Source of the DNA: Micromonospora profundi
GTDB lineage: Bacteria; Actinomycetota; Actinomycetes; Mycobacteriales; Micromonosporaceae
Reading direction: 5' to 3'
Length of the DNA: 64,000 bases
NCBI RefSeq assembly: GCF_011927785.1
Contig: NZ_JAATJK010000001.1
Span: 2,294,001-2,358,000, forward strand
Each line of letters starts with the position of its first letter. Position 1 is the stretch's first letter. The translations under genes were made by a program, and so were the position numbers. The notes beneath the pieces are model-generated. The model had not been told where the DNA came from, searched no databases, and saw only the letters and a program-made list of their open reading frames with translations. Below are positions 60,451 to 64,000 of the stretch, one piece after another.

Positions 60451-60792
60451 ATGCAGGCCGTCTCCCCCACCGCGACCGACGTGGCCTTCCTGGCCCGCCC
60501 GGGTCGCCCTGCCGTGGTGGCGCGGACGCTTGCGGAGCTGGCCGGCCCGACCCGGGGCGTGGTGGAGTTACCGGTGCGGTTGATGTGGAACGCCGAGCGC
60601 ACCTTCGACCTTGGCGACCCGGACCAGCTCCTCTGGATGTACGAGAACGTGCTGCGCGAGACCACCCGCGCCGAGGACCTGCGTGTCCTGATCAACGGGC
60701 GGACACTGCGTCGGGTGTGGCGGCTGCTGAACCTGCCCCGGGGCGTACGCCTGGCGTGGGAGAGCCGGCACCGCGGCCTGCGCGCGGCGTGA
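60451..60792 (+). CDS. Hypothetical protein, antitoxin-position partner of AbiEii-like protein
   Basis: A 113-residue protein (PTRGVVELPVRLMWNAERTF; LDLGDPDQLLW-type segment; VLINGRTLRRVWRLLNLPRG at the C-terminus) without known domain. It overlaps the AbiEii-like gene by 4 bases, the position of the antitoxin in AbiE-type pairs, but lacks the helix-turn-helix of AbiEi. It may be a different class of antitoxin or an accessory factor. Confidence 0.75.
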   Translation: MQAVSPTATDVAFLARPGRPAVVARTLAELAGPTRGVVELPVRLMWNAERTFDLGDPDQLLWMYENVLRETTRAEDLRVLINGRTLRRVWRLLNLPRGVRLAWESRHRGLRAA

Positions 60793-61448
60793 TCGCCCCA
60801 CACCTGCACGAGTTCTACCGGGAGGTGGCCCGGGTCGCGTTGACTGCCGCCGGACCGTACCGGTTCGTGTTGGGTGGCGGGGTGGCCTGGGCCGCGCACG
60901 GGTTGGTCGCCCGCCCGACGGAGGACGTCGACCTGTTCGCCGACGTGGAGGGCGCTGCCGCGGCTGCCTCCACCGGGGTACGCGTGGCGCTGGAGCGGGC
61001 CGGGTTCACCGTCACCGACGCTGACCCGGACAGTGAGCTGGCCGACCTGTTCGACGGGTACGACCAGGACATGAAGGATTTCGTGGTGAGCCGGGACGGG
61101 CGGCAGATCCGGCTCAGCCTGGCCCGGCTCGACCGGCGGCAGAGCCCGGTGGTGATGGATCTCGGGCCGGTGATGGACGTCCGTGACCTGGTCGCCAACA
61201 AGATCGCGGCGTTGGTCAACAGGCGGGAGGTCCGTGACTTCATCGACGTGGCGGCGGCCCTGGAGCACTACGACGTGACGGAGTTGCTGGTGCTGGCCCG
61301 GCAGGTCGATCCGGCCCTGGACCCGGCCGACGTGCGGGCCGCCGGCCGTTACCTCGACCGGTTGTCCGACCAGCGCTTCGGCCGCTACGGGCTGAACGCT
61401 GCCGACGTCGCCCAGGTCCGGCAGCGCTTCGCCGCCTGGCCACGCTGA
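60789..61448 (+). CDS. AbiEii/AbiGii-like nucleotidyltransferase
   Basis: A 219-residue nucleotidyltransferase-fold protein. VLGGGVAWAAHGLVARPTEDVDLF is the substrate-loop GG plus the D-x-D metal site (split here as GGGVAWAAHG and PTEDVDLF), and LVANKIAALVNRREVRDFID is the conserved second motif. AbiEii toxins transfer GTP/NTP to RNA and cause abortive infection. GTG 60789 overlaps the upstream stop (GTGA). Either a toxin-antitoxin pair or a housekeeping relative is possible. Confidence 0.82.
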   Translation: MIAPHLHEFYREVARVALTAAGPYRFVLGGGVAWAAHGLVARPTEDVDLFADVEGAAAAASTGVRVALERAGFTVTDADPDSELADLFDGYDQDMKDFVVSRDGRQIRLSLARLDRRQSPVVMDLGPVMDVRDLVANKIAALVNRREVRDFIDVAAALEHYDVTELLVLARQVDPALDPADVRAAGRYLDRLSDQRFGRYGLNAADVAQVRQRFAAWPR

Positions 61449-61577
61449 CGGCGAGATCGGCTGAGGCCCGACACCTGCTGAGGCCCGACCGGGGCGAACG
61501 CGGCCACAGTCGAACGACCCGACGGAACGCGCGCCTGCCCGGGTGGGCAGCCCTGCGGACGCCCACCCGGCAGCAGG

Positions 61578-62486
61578 TCACTTTGTCGGTCGACCGCCGG
61601 TGACCCCGAGGATCTCGCCGGTGACGTAGCTGGACTCCTGGGACGCGAAGAAGACGTACGCCGGCGCGAGTTCCGCAGGCTGACCGGGCCGGCCCTGCGG
61701 GGTGTCGGTGCCGAACTGCTCGACCTTCTCCCTCGGCATGGTGGCCGGGATCAGGGGCGTCCAGATCGGACCGGGCGCGACCGCGTTGACTCGGATGCCC
61801 TGCTCGGCCAGGTCGGCGGCGAGCGCCTTCGTGAAGTTCGCGATCCCCGCCTTGGTGGTGGCGTAGTCCAGCAACTGCGGCGACGGGTCGAACGCCTGGA
61901 TCGACGCCGTGTTGATGATCGCCGACCCTTCGGGCAGGTGCGGAACGGCGGCCCTGCACAGCCAGAACATCGCGTACAGGTTGGTCTTGAGGACGCGGTC
62001 GAACTGCTCGGTGCTGATGCCGAGGATGCCCTTGTCCTGCGACATCTGGTAGGCGGCGTTGTTGACCAGGATGTCGATGCCGCCCAGGTCGCGTACCGTC
62101 CGGTCGACCAGTTCCTGGCAGTGCGCCTCGTCGGTGATGTCGCCGCGGACGGCGATGCCCCGGCGGCCGGCGGCCTCGACGAGTCGGATGGTCTCCCGGG
62201 CGTCGGCGTCCTCCTCCTCGCTCAGGTACGAGATGAGCACGTCGGCGCCTTCGCGGGCGAAGGCGATGGCGACAGCCCGGCCGATCCCCGAGTCACCGCC
62301 GGTGATCAGCGCCCGCTTGCCGTCGAGCTTGCCGCTGCCCCGGTACGACTCCTCCCCGTGGTCCGGCTTGGGCGTCATCTCGCCGGTCGAGCCGGGCGGC
62401 GTCTGCTGCTGGCCGGGCTGGCCGGACTGCTGCCCGTACTGGCTGGCCGGGTCCTGTGGGGTGTGCTGGTCGTTGCTCACCGACAT
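61578..62486 (-). CDS. SDR-family oxidoreductase (general-stress type)
   Basis: A 302-residue short-chain dehydrogenase with a 45-residue Gln/Pro/Gly-rich N-terminal tail as in Bacillus GS39-like proteins. LITGGDSGIGRAVAIAFA is the cofactor loop, INTASIQAFD carries the Ser, and YATTKAGIANFTKAL carries the Tyr/Lys catalytic pair. It ends TGEILGVTGGRPT. ATG 62486 follows GGAGGAG. A SigB-type promoter lies about 35 bases upstream, which fits a stress role. Confidence 0.9.
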   Translation of the reverse strand: MSVSNDQHTPQDPASQYGQQSGQPGQQQTPPGSTGEMTPKPDHGEESYRGSGKLDGKRALITGGDSGIGRAVAIAFAREGADVLISYLSEEEDADARETIRLVEAAGRRGIAVRGDITDEAHCQELVDRTVRDLGGIDILVNNAAYQMSQDKGILGISTEQFDRVLKTNLYAMFWLCRAAVPHLPEGSAIINTASIQAFDPSPQLLDYATTKAGIANFTKALAADLAEQGIRVNAVAPGPIWTPLIPATMPREKVEQFGTDTPQGRPGQPAELAPAYVFFASQESSYVTGEILGVTGGRPTK

Positions 62487-62521
62487 CTCCTCCTGCGGCG
62501 CTGCTCCGGTCCCTGACTGCC

Positions 62522-62546
62522 CTACCCCGCGGTGGCCTGCGGAAAC
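62522..62546 (-). promoter_or_regulatory. SigB/SigF-type promoter of the SDR gene
   Basis: On the - strand GTTT (62546-62543), 15 bases, GGGTAG (62527-62522). This matches the GTTT-N15-GGGTA form of actinobacterial general-stress sigma factors. Confidence 0.6.
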
Positions 62547-62644
62547 CGCAAGGGCCGGCGGGCAGGCGTGGCGGGAGCCACCGGCTCTGGTTATGGTGCG
62601 CGAGGCGCTCACGAGGCGCATCGACCCCCATGGAAGGGCACGAC

Positions 62645-64000
<1,356 letters not shown>

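Overview
The window is about 70% G+C, with GTG starts, overlapping stop/start codons and mostly G- or C-ending codons. It carries several actinobacterial marker loci: a DUF5999 protein, the DUF881/small-basic-protein/PgsA block, GarA, an FtsR-type MerR regulator, DivIVA-like and SAV2177-type proteins. Together these suggest a chromosomal segment of a filamentous actinomycete, most likely Micromonosporaceae. The genus is inferred from gene content, not proven.

Layout. (1) 1-13.7 kb is a catabolic region. A left-truncated aldehyde dehydrogenase and an MFS exporter come first. Then a promoter/operator drives CaiB CoA-transferase, cyclase-type hydrolase, MmgE/PrpD, dihydropyrimidinase-like hydrolase and HpcH/CitE lyase, closed by a strong terminator. 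A second unit, behind its own palindrome, encodes an ApbE flavin transferase, flavin reductase, two alpha/beta hydrolases (one without a nucleophilic Ser) and a luciferase-like monooxygenase, with a convergent GntR regulator. (2) 13.8-19.2 kb holds a secreted PKD/NucB-type nuclease, a sequence that fits an actinobacterial chromosome-dimer-resolution (dif) site, and a Xer-like tyrosine recombinase with a second Xer-like site at its start. (3) 19.2-26.7 kb has a fasciclin lipoprotein, M14 carboxypeptidase, exo/endonuclease, TauE permease, GNAT, peptide deformylase and PabB. (4) 26.8-43.1 kb is conserved core: gcvP with a glycine riboswitch, sirtuin, an operon of truncated globin-flavohemoglobin-DivIVA, then MerR, DUF151, FtsR, GarA, GcvH, DUF881/Sbp/DUF881 and PgsA, followed by MarR/SpoIIE and a methyltransferase. 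(5) 43.2-49.5 kb has a universal stress protein, small proteins, an HhH glycosylase, a CNNM/CBS protein and a TetR/alcohol dehydrogenase pair. (6) 49.6-58.5 kb is a selenocysteine island: FdhA with an in-frame UGA and a SECIS hairpin, FdhB, an NrfD-type subunit, tRNA-Sec, SelA and SelB. (7) 58.5-64 kb has a large hairpin element, a secreted lysozyme-like protein behind two SigR-type promoters, an AbiEii-like pair, a SigB-type-promoter SDR, and a right-truncated Tat-exported nucleotidase.

Gene direction changes near the dif-like site: mostly + to its left, mostly - from 26 kb on. This fits a replication-terminus neighbourhood, although strand composition read by eye is patchy. The strongest candidates for new biology are the dif/recombinase arrangement, the two catabolic operons, the globin-DivIVA coupling and the selenocysteine island.
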